NCBI GenBank assembly: GCA_016744415.1
Contig: JADGEL010000001.1
Location: 1 to 64,000 of the forward strand
Source of the DNA: Flavobacteriaceae bacterium
GTDB taxonomy: Bacteria; Bacteroidota; Bacteroidia; Flavobacteriales; Flavobacteriaceae
Direction of reading: 5' to 3'
Length of the DNA: 64,000 nt
In this document: piece after piece, positions 6,179 to 15,929 of the stretch
Layout: every line of letters begins with the position of its first letter
Numbering within the stretch: position 1 is the first letter of the stretch
Notes under the pieces: model-generated
What the model saw: the letters and a program-made list of their open reading frames with translations, nothing else
What the model was told of the DNA's origin: nothing
The model's database searches: none
Made by a program: the position numbers and the translations under genes

Positions 6179-9100
6179 ATGAAGAAATCAAATTTCCTAG
6201 TTGTCTTATTTTTGACAATTACCGCTACATTATTTTCTCAAAATAATCCATTAATAAATACTCCAAGATTAAATACGGATGCTACCAAAATTGCATTCAA
6301 TTATCAAGGTGATATTTGGACAGTTTCTACCAATGGTCAAAACCTAAAAAGACTGACCATCCATGAAGGCTACGATGCCAATCCTTTTTGGAGCGCCGAC
6401 GGAAAAACAATCACATTTCAAAGTGACCGTTATGGCAATAATGACATTTATACAATTCCTGCTATTGGTGGTGTTCCAACAAGGATAACTTATCATTCTG
6501 CAAGTGATGTTGTTACAGACTTTACATCAAACAACACCATACTATTTACAACTTCTAGGAATTTTAGACAAGTAGAGTGGGATTCTGAAATTCACTCAGT
6601 AAGTGCAAATGGAGGAACTCCATTTAGACAATTAAATGCTTTTGGTTCTAATGCAACATTATCACCAAACGGTAAATTAATTGCCTTTACAATTGGAGCT
6701 TGTAGAATAGATCGCGAAGCTTATCAGGGGCCTGCAAATAGAGATGTTTGGATTTACAATATTGAACAAGATTCTTACAACCAACTCACCACTTTTAATG
6801 GGCAAGATTTAGCACCACAATGGGCTGATGACAAAACAATTTTATTTCAATCAGCAAGAAGTGGAGTTTACAACGTGCATCAAATGACAATTGATGCTAA
6901 CGGAAACAAATCTGGTGAAATCAGTCAAGTATCTGCTCTTAAAAAATTAGGGCTATTTTCATATGACTTAAGTGCAGACGGAAACTCTATTATACTTGTT
7001 TCTGGCGATAAGGTTTCTATGATAAATAGAAAAACAAAAGCTGTTACTGCCATCAATATAACAATTAATAGCGATTATAGATTTGACCCTAAAGAGCGAA
7101 AAACATTTACAAACAAGGCTACAGAAATATCCGTTTCTCCTAATGGAAAATTGAGTGCATTTGCTGTTAGAGGAGAAATTTTTATTACAGAAAATGACAA
7201 AGAAAAAAACAAAACAGTTAACCTGTCAAATTCTGCATCAAGAGATATTGATGCATCTTGGCTAAATGATGATACCCTTCTTTTTATTTCGGATAGAAAT
7301 GGGGCTTATAATCTTTATTCAGTCACATCGAGTGATTCAGAAAATAAAAATATTTTCACATCTCTAAAGCATACTATTACCCAACTGACAAAGAGTGAAA
7401 ATGGGATTACAAAGCCTGTTATATCATCAGACAAAAAACAAATTGCTTATAAAGAAGGTAATGGAAAACTGGTTGTAGCAGCAATTTCTGAAACTGGAAA
7501 AATTAGCAATACCAAAACTTTAGTTGATAGCTGGAATGCTCCTGAAAGTGTTTCGTGGTCGCCAGATTCTAAATGGTTAGCTTACAGTTTAAGCGATTTA
7601 TACTTTAATGATGAAATCTACATTCACAAAGCTGATGACAGCAAAAAAGCAGTTAATATTTCTATGCATCCAAAAGGTGATTACGATCCTATTTGGAGTA
7701 AAGATGGAAGTAAATTAGGATTTTCATCAAACAGAAATAATAGTGATTTTGATGTGTGGTTTGTTTGGCTAAATAAAAAAGATTGGGAGAAAACCAAAGA
7801 AGATTGGGATGAAGACAGCGAAGAACCTAAAGATAAAAAAGAAGGCGAAGACAAGAAATCAGAAGATAAAAAAGAAGAAAGTGTTGCTGATATTACTATT
7901 GACTTTGAAGATATCTACAACAGACAAGTACAAGTAACCTCATATACAGGAGGTGAATTTCTCCAAGATTTCTCTAAAGATGGAAAAACAATTTATTACA
8001 CAACTGATAACGGGAGTAACGGTAAACAAGATTTATTCCAAATAAATTGGGATGGTGAAGATGAAAAAGCATTGACAACTGGAGGTACAAGTCCAAAAAA
8101 TATTAACTTAAATACTAAAGAAGATTTTATTTATTATGTAAGCAAAGGGAAACTAGCACGCATTAAATTGAAAGGAGCTAAAAAAGAAGCCCTTCCATTT
8201 TCTGCAAAAATGATTGTTGATTACAACGCAGAGTCAAATCAAATTTTTGAAGAAGCTTGGAATGTTATTGAAGAACGATTTTACGACCCAAACTACCATG
8301 GTAAAAATTGGGAGTCGCTTAAGAAAACTTATAAACCTTTGGCGTTAAAAGCATCAACAAGAGCTGATTTTAAAGCAGTTTTCAACAAAATGCTTGGTCA
8401 AGTAAATGCAAGTCATATGGGTATATATCGTGGTGAGAATCGTGCCGATACTCAAAATGAGATCACTGGGATTTTAGGAGTTGAATTTGATTCAGGCTCG
8501 AAAAATAGTTTGAGAATTTCATCAATTGTTCGCAATTCATCTGCTGATAGAGAAGTGAGCAAATTAAAAGTTGGTGATGAAATTTTAAGTGTTAATGGAG
8601 TAAAAGTATCGCCATCAGAAAATATCTACAAGCATTTAACAGCAACCGCTAACGAAAAAATTGTGCTAAGCATTAATAGAAATGACGTAGAAAAAGAAGT
8701 GGTTATCCGCCCAAAGAAAAGTGCAAGAACAGATAATTATAATGCTTGGGTAAAAGAACGTAAAATATTGACCGAAAAATACTCTGGAGGTCGTCTTGGA
8801 TATATCCATATACAAGGAATGAACTGGTCTAGTTTTGAAGAGTTTGAACGCGAATTAACCGCAGCAGGATTTGGTAAAGAAGGCATTGTTATAGATGTTA
8901 GATATAATGGTGGCGGTTGGACTACAGATTATTTAATGGCTGTATTAAATGTACAACAACACGCTTATACCATACCAAGAGGAGCTGCTAAGGATTTAGA
9001 CAAAGAGAATAAGAATTTTACACAATACTATCCGTTTAGCGAAAGATTACCATTAGCATCTTGGACCAAACCTTCAATTGCTTTGTGTAATCAAAATTCT

Positions 9101-9388
9101 TACTCGAATGCCGAAATATTTTCACATGCCTATAAAGAATTAAAGCTTGGTAAATTAGTTGGTATCCCAACTTTTGGAGCCGTAATTTCAACTGGAGGAC
9201 AAACATTAATTGATGGCTCTTATGTACGAGTTCCATTTAGAGGATGGTATGTGAAATCATCACAAAAGAACATGGACTTTACGCCTGCAATGCCAGATAT
9301 TGTTGTTCATAATAATCCTGATGACAAAGCAAAAGGAAAAGATACCCAGCTTAAAAGAGCAGTAGATGAATTGCTAAAAGATTTGTAG
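6179..9388 (+). CDS. Tricorn-like secreted S41 protease
   Basis: This 1069-residue protein starts with a signal peptide (MKKSNFLVVLFLTITATLFS). Residues about 25-530 carry repeated PD40/TolB-like propeller blades (patterns such as SPNGKLIAF and SWSPDSKWLAYS). A strongly charged Asp/Glu/Lys linker (about 539-569) comes before a second set of blades. Then come a tricorn-type C1 helical domain (from about 683), a PDZ domain (about 760-810, LKVGDEILSVNGVKV) and the S41 catalytic domain. There NSYSNAEIF puts the likely nucleophile at Ser976, and IVIDVRYNGGG forms the core strand. Tricorn proteases degrade peptides; this periplasmic form is common in Flavobacteriia. It is monocistronic, with a hairpin terminator after it. 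Confidence 0.85.
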   Translation: MKKSNFLVVLFLTITATLFSQNNPLINTPRLNTDATKIAFNYQGDIWTVSTNGQNLKRLTIHEGYDANPFWSADGKTITFQSDRYGNNDIYTIPAIGGVPTRITYHSASDVVTDFTSNNTILFTTSRNFRQVEWDSEIHSVSANGGTPFRQLNAFGSNATLSPNGKLIAFTIGACRIDREAYQGPANRDVWIYNIEQDSYNQLTTFNGQDLAPQWADDKTILFQSARSGVYNVHQMTIDANGNKSGEISQVSALKKLGLFSYDLSADGNSIILVSGDKVSMINRKTKAVTAINITINSDYRFDPKERKTFTNKATEISVSPNGKLSAFAVRGEIFITENDKEKNKTVNLSNSASRDIDASWLNDDTLLFISDRNGAYNLYSVTSSDSENKNIFTSLKHTITQLTKSENGITKPVISSDKKQIAYKEGNGKLVVAAISETGKISNTKTLVDSWNAPESVSWSPDSKWLAYSLSDLYFNDEIYIHKADDSKKAVNISMHPKGDYDPIWSKDGSKLGFSSNRNNSDFDVWFVWLNKKDWEKTKEDWDEDSEEPKDKKEGEDKKSEDKKEESVADITIDFEDIYNRQVQVTSYTGGEFLQDFSKDGKTIYYTTDNGSNGKQDLFQINWDGEDEKALTTGGTSPKNINLNTKEDFIYYVSKGKLARIKLKGAKKEALPFSAKMIVDYNAESNQIFEEAWNVIEERFYDPNYHGKNWESLKKTYKPLALKASTRADFKAVFNKMLGQVNASHMGIYRGENRADTQNEITGILGVEFDSGSKNSLRISSIVRNSSADREVSKLKVGDEILSVNGVKVSPSENIYKHLTATANEKIVLSINRNDVEKEVVIRPKKSARTDNYNAWVKERKILTEKYSGGRLGYIHIQGMNWSSFEEFERELTAAGFGKEGIVIDVRYNGGGWTTDYLMAVLNVQQHAYTIPRGAAKDLDKENKNFTQYYPFSERLPLASWTKPSIALCNQNSYSNAEIFSHAYKELKLGKLVGIPTFGAVISTGGQTLIDGSYVRVPFRGWYVKSSQKNMDFTPAMPDIVVHNNPDDKAKGKDTQLKRAVDELLKDL

Positions 9389-9398
9389 AATCACAAAA

Positions 9399-9435
9399 AA
9401 AAGCAGTCTAGACTCATACGTCATAGACTGCTTTT
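9399..9435. terminator. Bidirectional terminator between tricorn-like gene and DUF2911 gene
   Basis: Arms AAAAGCAGTCTA (9399-9410) and TAGACTGCTTTT (9424-9435) are perfectly complementary around a 13-nt loop. Convergent genes on both sides and A/T-rich flanks fit a shared terminator. Confidence 0.8.
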
Positions 9436-9458
9436 AACAAATAAATAATCAACCAATA

Positions 9459-10574
9459 TTATAGTGCCCCAAGTTCTTTTAAAGAAGCTTCAGAAGCAGC
9501 TTTTACATTTGCCACTGGATTCAGCGTCAATGCTTTTTTATAATTTTTTATAGCCTTCTTTTTATCGCCCTTACCTTTATATCCATCACCCAAACTATCA
9601 TAACCATTTGCATTAGTAGGATCATTTTCAACATTCATTTTAAAATATTTTATTGCAGTATCATATTGCTTAGCTCCTAAAAATTGATATCCTAAAACAT
9701 TAATTTGCGCTACAGTTGCATTTTGTCCTGCTTGATCGTAAATAGTATTAGCCTCTGCTGTTTTACCCATTGCGTTTAATATTCCTGCTTTGGTAGTTAA
9801 GGTTTGAAAGTTACCGTTCCGTGTTACAGCTGTTTCTGCCCAAGACAATCCTTCTTCTAAATTTATAGTATTAATTAAACAATAGTTCGCTGCCGTTTGA
9901 TACCCTTGCCAACCAAAACCTCCTCTAGAACGCAATTCGTTTCTAAAAGTTTCTAAAGCCTGGTCATTTACATTCATTTCTATTTTAATAGGAATTTCTT
10001 TTTCATCCCATTTCAAAGATAAGACAGCATAATTATTCCCAGCTTCAACAAAATCATAGGTTAATAATTCAGTTTTTGCTGTGGATTTACTCATTACATC
10101 AACACGTAGAGCATCTTCACTCTTTTCATAAAAAAAACTCCCCCAAGAGCTAGAGTTGTTAGAGAAAATTACGGTTACTTTTCCATCTTCAAATACGGCC
10201 ATGTGCAAACCATAAGTTCCAGCTGCTAGCTCTTTACCTTCAACTTTTACATCATTAGAAAAAGTGATTGTAGTGTTTTCATTTGCTCCTGCTCTCCAAG
10301 GGTTATCTCCTTGATTACCAAAGTTTGATTTAAAAAATCCGTAGGTCACTAATTGTCCCCAAATTTGACCACTTCGATCCGTACCATTTCCAGATGTTAA
10401 TTTTGGTCTAGAATAATTTACTGTTACATCTGTTAATCCAACAGTTTGTGTAACTTTTGAAGGAAGGCTTCCTCTTTTAGGAGTTGTTACAGTTTGGCAT
10501 TGTGCAAATTCTGAATAAAAAAATAATGCAGCCATCATTAGTGGATAGCCAATCACTTTTGTAATTGTTTTCAT
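9459..10574 (-). CDS. DUF2911 domain and TPR-repeat secreted protein
   Basis: From the ATG at 10574 the product has 371 residues: a signal peptide (MKTITKVIGYPLMMAALFFY), a DUF2911 domain (about 30-200; TQTVGLTDVTVNYSRP, then LAAGTYGLHM), and C-terminal tetratricopeptide repeats (about 270-365; ANGYDSLGDGYKGKGDKKKA). DUF2911 proteins are periplasmic or surface proteins of Bacteroidota with unknown role; the TPRs suggest protein binding. The frame is open upstream to an ATG at 10661 and a further ATG at 10721, but those would put 29 or more charged residues before the signal peptide. The in-frame upstream stretch is part of a 90-nt element also found before trpE. Confidence is high for the family, moderate for the start. 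Confidence 0.8.
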   Translation of the reverse strand: MKTITKVIGYPLMMAALFFYSEFAQCQTVTTPKRGSLPSKVTQTVGLTDVTVNYSRPKLTSGNGTDRSGQIWGQLVTYGFFKSNFGNQGDNPWRAGANENTTITFSNDVKVEGKELAAGTYGLHMAVFEDGKVTVIFSNNSSSWGSFFYEKSEDALRVDVMSKSTAKTELLTYDFVEAGNNYAVLSLKWDEKEIPIKIEMNVNDQALETFRNELRSRGGFGWQGYQTAANYCLINTINLEEGLSWAETAVTRNGNFQTLTTKAGILNAMGKTAEANTIYDQAGQNATVAQINVLGYQFLGAKQYDTAIKYFKMNVENDPTNANGYDSLGDGYKGKGDKKKAIKNYKKALTLNPVANVKAASEASLKELGAL

Positions 10575-10661
10575 GTGTCTATGCTTATTACTTTTTAAGG
10601 TCACATGCTGTTCGCTACTTTCATCACTTAGTGTGAGAAACATTTTACTTGCTCGTTTCAT
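10572..10661 (-). promoter_or_regulatory. 90-nt upstream element, copy shared with the trpE leader
   Basis: Read on the - strand, this begins ATGAAACGAGCA, contains TAGCGAA and GCATGTGACC, and ends AAGTAATA then ACACATG, the last ATG being the DUF2911 start. The 90 nt before and including the trpE start (55936-56025) have the same blocks in the same order at the same total length. Here the small ORF (M-K-R-A-S-K...) stays open into DUF2911; in the trp copy it stops after 25 residues. Confidence 0.6.
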
Positions 10662-10803
10662 AATTGTTAGTTTTTTGAATGTTATTAGTTGTACAATATT
10701 AAAACTAATAAAAAGGGACAAGCGTTAAGCTTCTGTTAATCCAAAGTTAAATACTGTGTTAAAGTTTTGTGAATGAGATGAATAAAAAACCCATATAATA
10801 ATA

Positions 10804-10850
10804 AAAAAACACAATCCAAGATCTTTAAAAGAAATTAGATTGTGTTTTTT
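10804..10850 (-). terminator. Terminator of dsbD
   Basis: Arms AAAAAACACAATC (10804-10816) and GATTGTGTTTTTT (10838-10850) form a 13-bp stem just downstream of the dsbD stop, with a T-rich 3' side on the - strand. Confidence 0.75.
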
Positions 10851-10875
10851 AATTTAGGAATTCTGATAAATTTAT

Positions 10876-12900
10876 TTAGTGCTTTTCAAACTTAGCTACA
10901 CCTTTTTTTAACCACGCTAAATATTCATCAACATCTGGAGTATAACCTACTGGGTCTAATAAATTTTCTTCATTATGACCCATCAACACATAATAAGGTT
11001 GTGCATTAGTACCGTATTTAATTGCTTGCATCTCACTCCATTTTTGACCAATATATCTTAATTTTTTTCCAGGATTTAATTTTGAATCTACTATTTCATC
11101 TTCATCAAGTGAGCGCTTATCATCAACAAATAAAGAAATTAAAATTACATCATTTTTTAAGATATTTAGCACCTTACTTTTAGGCCAAACATTCTGTTCC
11201 ATCTTCCTGCAATTTACACATGCTTTACCTGTAAAATCAATCATTACAGGCTTATTTACTTTTTTTGCATAAGCCAAACCGACATCGTAATCATCAAAAG
11301 ACATGATATCATGAGGTGCTAATAAATGTGCCCCTTCAGGGATTTTAGAAAGGCTTAACGTTCCGCCACCACCTAATCTAGAATACCCAACTCCATACGG
11401 TGATTCAGCATAATGTTGTGGTGGTGGAAATGCGCTAATTAAATTTAAAGGTGCTCCCCAAAGACCTGGGATCATATAAAGAGTAAATGACATTACAACC
11501 AATCCTAAACTCAATCTACCAACTGAAATATGTGTTAATGGAGAATCATGTGGTAATTGTATTTTTCCAAAAAGATACATTGCTAAGGCTCCAAAAACTG
11601 CAATCCAAATAGCAATAAACACTTCGCGTTCTAGCCAATGTAATTCCAGCACCAAATCAGCATTTGAAAGGAATTTAAATGCCAGTGCTAATTCTAAAAA
11701 TCCTAAAACAACTTTAACTGTATTTAACCATCCACCTGATTTTGGAAGAGAATTCATCCAACCTGGAAAAGCTGCAAATAAGGTAAATGGCAGTGCAATT
11801 GCTAAAGAAAAACCTAACATCCCTATAATAGGACCTGCATAACTCCCCCCACTTGCTGCCTCAACTAATAGCGTTCCAACAATTGGCCCTGTACATGAAA
11901 AGGATACAATTGCCAATGCTAATGCCATAAAAAAGATACCTACAATTCCGCCTCTATCTGCTTGCTTGTCTATTTTTGTTCCCCATGAACTCGGTAAGGT
12001 AATTTCGAAAGCGCCTAAAAATGATGCCGCAAATATGATTAACAAGACAAAGAAAGCTAAGTTAAACCATACGTTTGTTGCCAAGGCATTTAATGCATCC
12101 GCTCCAAAAAAGTAAGAAACTACAAATCCTAAGAAAACATAGATTACAACAATTGCTAATCCATAGATTATAGCATTTTTTATTCCTGCAGCTTTACTTT
12201 TACTTTGTTTTGTAAAAAAACTCACGGTCATCGGAATCATCGGAAACACACAAGGTGTTAACAATGCAATAAATCCTGAGAAAAATGCAATAATAAAGAT
12301 GGTCCACAGCCCCTTTTTTTCTTGTTTTGATTTTTTCTCTTTCTTATTCTTTATTTCAGTTTTTACTTCACTTTTTTTTTCTACTGTTGCTTCTTTTTTT
12401 TGATTGAGCTTTTCAATTTCAGTATTTGATAACATAGCACCTGCTATTCCCTGCACTGAAAAACTCATGTCTTTATAGGTTGGTGGTAAACATTGTGTAT
12501 CATCACAAACCATATATTCTATTTCACCAATAATATCAATTTTATCATTGGTTAATAAACGAATGTGCTGTTTAAATGTAGCTGTATTTTCAAAATATTT
12601 AATATCCATTCCAAACGCTTTGTCAAACGAAGTATGACCTTTACCCTCTTCAGTTTTGCCAACTAATTGAAACTGATTATTGTCGTTTACAAATTGAAAT
12701 GCTGTTGCAATAGGTCCATTTTCAGGAACATTTTGCGAATACAAATGCCAACCTTTATCTATATTGGCAGTCACTATTAAATAAAAATCTGAATCTGAAA
12801 TTTTCTCTACTGAAGTGGTATAAGAAACGGGGTCGTGAATTTGAGCATTTAAATTAGCTGAAAAGAGGAATGCTAAAATTCCGAAAATTACATTTTTCAT
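10876..12900 (-). CDS. dsbD: Thiol:disulfide interchange protein DsbD
   Basis: This 674-residue protein has DsbD architecture. There is a signal peptide (about 1-19) and an N-terminal periplasmic domain (20-150, with YMVCDDTQCLPPT, the paired Cys of the N-terminal domain). A Lys-rich linker follows, then a CcdA-like membrane core (about 200-490; TPCVFPMIPMTV and SFSCTGPIVGT hold the two membrane cysteines), and a C-terminal thioredoxin-like domain with C561-V-N-C564 in FTGKACVNCRK. DsbD carries electrons from cytoplasmic thioredoxin to periplasmic thiols for cytochrome c maturation and disulfide isomerisation. TrxB, which feeds thioredoxin, is encoded 1.9 kb away and CcsBA about 14 kb away. 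It has its own terminator. ATG start at 12900. Confidence 0.9.
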   Translation of the reverse strand: MKNVIFGILAFLFSANLNAQIHDPVSYTTSVEKISDSDFYLIVTANIDKGWHLYSQNVPENGPIATAFQFVNDNNQFQLVGKTEEGKGHTSFDKAFGMDIKYFENTATFKQHIRLLTNDKIDIIGEIEYMVCDDTQCLPPTYKDMSFSVQGIAGAMLSNTEIEKLNQKKEATVEKKSEVKTEIKNKKEKKSKQEKKGLWTIFIIAFFSGFIALLTPCVFPMIPMTVSFFTKQSKSKAAGIKNAIIYGLAIVVIYVFLGFVVSYFFGADALNALATNVWFNLAFFVLLIIFAASFLGAFEITLPSSWGTKIDKQADRGGIVGIFFMALALAIVSFSCTGPIVGTLLVEAASGGSYAGPIIGMLGFSLAIALPFTLFAAFPGWMNSLPKSGGWLNTVKVVLGFLELALAFKFLSNADLVLELHWLEREVFIAIWIAVFGALAMYLFGKIQLPHDSPLTHISVGRLSLGLVVMSFTLYMIPGLWGAPLNLISAFPPPQHYAESPYGVGYSRLGGGGTLSLSKIPEGAHLLAPHDIMSFDDYDVGLAYAKKVNKPVMIDFTGKACVNCRKMEQNVWPKSKVLNILKNDVILISLFVDDKRSLDEDEIVDSKLNPGKKLRYIGQKWSEMQAIKYGTNAQPYYVLMGHNEENLLDPVGYTPDVDEYLAWLKKGVAKFEKH

Positions 12901-12929
12901 TCTATTTTATTTTTAAGGTTTGAACTGTC

Positions 12930-13010
12930 TTACAATCTAGTCGCAATATCTTGAATATCTTTCGCTGAGATTGAATTAATTCTATTTTCAAATCCATCAG
13001 CAACATTCAT
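12930..13010 (-). pseudogene. Possible C-terminal remnant of an M16-type peptidase
   Basis: A 26-codon ORF upstream of dsbD reads MNVADGFENRINSISAKDIQ and ends DIATRL. The INSISAKDIQ-type helix resembles the last helix of insulinase-family (M16) peptidases. It is too short to call with confidence; nothing else is recognisable in the 246-bp gap 12901-13146. Confidence 0.2.
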
Positions 13011-13146
13011 ATTATAAATTTATAAGATGAAAATATTTTTTATTAAACCTTCTTTTAATAACGAGCGTAAAAATCAGAAAAAGAAGTATATAATTATGTT
13101 AAAATTTGTTAAGAATTCAGCTATCTCAAGTATAAAAATAATTACT

Positions 13147-14760
13147 CTACAATATATAATGTGTATTTACAAAATTAGATTGTTTAGTATCTAACAAGGT
13201 GTCCAACACTTTTTTATTTAAATCATTTCCTTTAAATGCTACTAAAGTCCTAATAGAAAAAGAACGAATAGCATCATGCACACTCAAGGTACTTACAGCC
13301 GAATCTTTCCTGCCAACAAAAGGAAACACATCTGGCCCTCGTTGGCATTGCGCATTGATATTTACACGGCAGACTTGGTTTACCATCATATCAATTAAGG
13401 GTGCCAACGTATCAGCAGAATTACTAAACAAGCTCACTTGCTGCCCGTAATTAGATTCAGAAACATAATTTAAGGCTTCGTCAATATCATCATAAGGAAC
13501 TATCGGAACAATAGGCCCAAATTGTTCTTCATGAAAAACTCTCATATCTTTATTTGCAGGATACACCACCGCAGGAAACGTAAAGCTATCTATAGTCTCA
13601 CCACCATTTTCATTCAAAACCGTTGCTCCATTTGCAACAGCATCTTCTACTAATTCTTTTATATATAATGGCTTATCTGGTTCTGGTAATGGTGTTAAAG
13701 AAACTCCATCATCCCATGGTAAACCATATTTTAATTTAGAAACTCGATCAACAAACTTTTTGTTAAATTCTTCGATAATATCTTTATGAACAAATAATAT
13801 TTTAAGTGCGGTGCACCTTTGCCCATTAAAAGATAACGATCCTAAAACACATTCTTCAACCGCCAAATCAATATCACAATCTGGCAATACAATACCAGGA
13901 TTTTTAGCTTCTAAGCCCAATACCAAACGTAGTCTATTTTGTTTTGGATGCAAATGTTGTAAAGCGTTAGCCGATTTACTATTTCCTATCAATGCCAACA
14001 CATCAACTTTCCCAGTTTTCATAATTGGTGCCGCCAATACACGACCACGACCATAAATTAAATTAACTACTCCTTTTGGGAAACATTTTTGAAAAGCTTC
14101 TAATAAAGGCGACAATAATAAGATTCCATATTTTGCTGGTTTAAAAACTGTTGTATTTCCACAAATCAATGCGGGAATTAACAAACAAAAAGTTTCGTTA
14201 AGAGGATAATTATAAGGGCCCATACACAAAATCACCCCCAAAGGTCCACGTCGCACTTGAGCATAGACCCCACTGTGTAGTTGTAAGTTAGAATGCTTGC
14301 GATCCATTTCTTTTAAATCCTGAATAGTATCAGCAATATATTCTATGGTTCTATCAAACTCCTTACAAGAATCTGTATAGGTTTTGCCAATTTCCCACAT
14401 CATGCATTTTACTATTTCATCACGCGTACTTTCCATCATAATAGCAAAATTCTCAATGCATTTGATACGCTCCTCTACTTTCATAGTTGGCCATTCACCC
14501 CTACCTTTGTTATAAGCATCATTCGCAGCATCTAAAGCTTCAAGAGCATTTTCTTTAGCCATATTTGGAACAGAACCAATCACTTTTCGCTCGAAATCTC
14601 CTTCAACATTCTCTGTAAAAATTGCAGAATTTACCGGAGATGTTTCTCCAGACCATGTTCTCAATTCTCCATCAATCAAATACAATTCTTGGTTAATTGG
14701 TTTTTTAATTTGAAATTGACTTGGAATCGTTGCGCCTTTAAATATGTTTTTCAAACTCAT
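13147..14760 (-). CDS. gapN: NADP-dependent non-phosphorylating glyceraldehyde-3-phosphate dehydrogenase
   Basis: This 537-residue aldehyde dehydrogenase is of the GapN type, oxidising glyceraldehyde-3-phosphate directly to 3-phosphoglycerate and giving NADPH without ATP. The catalytic Cys is at 316 ([10 protein letters not shown]) and the general-base Glu at 284 (GLEAKNPGI). PYNYPLNET and [12 protein letters not shown] belong to the NADP-binding domain. The N-terminal extension of about 30 residues and the C-terminal tail VNTHYIL are typical of the longer GapN group seen in Flavobacteriia. It lies 44 bp downstream of trxB on the same strand, so the two may be co-transcribed; both touch NADPH balance. 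Confidence 0.85.
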   Translation of the reverse strand: MSLKNIFKGATIPSQFQIKKPINQELYLIDGELRTWSGETSPVNSAIFTENVEGDFERKVIGSVPNMAKENALEALDAANDAYNKGRGEWPTMKVEERIKCIENFAIMMESTRDEIVKCMMWEIGKTYTDSCKEFDRTIEYIADTIQDLKEMDRKHSNLQLHSGVYAQVRRGPLGVILCMGPYNYPLNETFCLLIPALICGNTTVFKPAKYGILLLSPLLEAFQKCFPKGVVNLIYGRGRVLAAPIMKTGKVDVLALIGNSKSANALQHLHPKQNRLRLVLGLEAKNPGIVLPDCDIDLAVEECVLGSLSFNGQRCTALKILFVHKDIIEEFNKKFVDRVSKLKYGLPWDDGVSLTPLPEPDKPLYIKELVEDAVANGATVLNENGGETIDSFTFPAVVYPANKDMRVFHEEQFGPIVPIVPYDDIDEALNYVSESNYGQQVSLFSNSADTLAPLIDMMVNQVCRVNINAQCQRGPDVFPFVGRKDSAVSTLSVHDAIRSFSIRTLVAFKGNDLNKKVLDTLLDTKQSNFVNTHYIL

Positions 14761-14804
14761 AATCGTTTAGTTAATTAAATTCTGTAACGGTACTCAATAA
14801 AGTT

Positions 14805-15752
14805 TTAAAGCAATGCTCCTAAGTATCGTTCAGAATCTAAAGCTGCCATACAGCCTGTACCAGCAGCAGTTACTGCTTGACGGTATTCATGGTCTTGTAC
14901 ATCACCTGCTGCAAAAACTCCAGGCAAGTTAGTTTTAGTAGATTTTCCTTTGGTGATTAAATACCCTGTTTCGTTCATATCTAACACACCTTTAAACAAC
15001 TCAGTATTTGGCTTATGACCAATAGCAATAAAAACTCCAGTTACTGCAATTTCATGTTTCTTTTGAGTTTGATTGTTTACAACTCTAACACCGTCAACAA
15101 CATTATCACCAATAATTTCATCCAATTCGGTATTGAATAACACTTTTAAGTTAGGCGTATTTTGCACTCTTTTTTGCATTGCTTTTGACGCACGCATCTC
15201 ATCTCTACGCACCAACATAGTAACCGATTTACAAATATTTGAAAGATAGGTTGCTTCTTCTGCAGCAGTATCTCCTGCACCAACCACAATTACATCTTGA
15301 CCTTTATAAAAGAAACCATCACAAGTAGCACAAGCTGAAACACCACCGCCAATCAATCTTTGCTCACTTTCTAATCCTAAATATTTAGCAGTTGCACCAG
15401 TAGAAATAATTACAGTTTCTGCTTCAATCTCTTTTGATTCATCTACAGTTACTTTATGAATCCCTCCAACTTCATCACTAAAATCAACTTTAGTTATCAT
15501 TCCAAAGCGCACATCTGTTCCAAAACGTTCTGCTTGATTTTTAAAATCATCCATCATCGCAGTTCCATCAGTTCCTTTTGGATACCCAGGATAATTATCA
15601 ACTTCAGTAGTTGTTGTTAACTGGCCTCCCATTTGCATTCCAGTAAACATCACAGGTTTTAAATCTGCACGTGCGGCATAAATAGCTGCGGTGTATCCCG
15701 CAGGACCTGAACCAATAATAAGGCATTTTATTCTTTCGATTGTATCTGACAT
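14805..15752 (-). CDS. trxB: Thioredoxin reductase
   Basis: This 315-residue flavoprotein reduces thioredoxin with NADPH. It has the FAD-binding GSGPAG (14-19), the redox-active C141-A-T-C144 followed by DGFFY, the NADPH-binding VVGAGDTAAEEA segment, and the C-terminal FAD motif GVFAAGDVQD. Length and motif order are those of low-molecular-weight bacterial TrxB. The ATG at 15752 has a TATTTTTG -7 box about 22 bp upstream on the - strand (15774-15781). gapN follows 44 bp downstream. Confidence 0.95.
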   Translation of the reverse strand: MSDTIERIKCLIIGSGPAGYTAAIYAARADLKPVMFTGMQMGGQLTTTTEVDNYPGYPKGTDGTAMMDDFKNQAERFGTDVRFGMITKVDFSDEVGGIHKVTVDESKEIEAETVIISTGATAKYLGLESEQRLIGGGVSACATCDGFFYKGQDVIVVGAGDTAAEEATYLSNICKSVTMLVRRDEMRASKAMQKRVQNTPNLKVLFNTELDEIIGDNVVDGVRVVNNQTQKKHEIAVTGVFIAIGHKPNTELFKGVLDMNETGYLITKGKSTKTNLPGVFAAGDVQDHEYRQAVTAAGTGCMAALDSERYLGALL

Positions 15753-15929
15753 AATTTTAATTTTTTAACTCTACAAAAATAAATGAATTCGATTTCTTTA
15801 CATCTATATGTTTATAAATTTTTACAATGTATTTATAAGCTTTAATAATAAAAACATTCAGTCGTAAAAATACTATTTGATTTCAAACATATATTGAATT
15901 ATATTTACATCTAAATCAATTTCAACCTA

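Noticed and set aside
13199..14056. + strand ORFs within gapN, and similar opposite-strand frames in gyrB, fhs, guaA and obgE
   Set aside because: They lie fully within well-supported genes on the other strand and have no features of their own.
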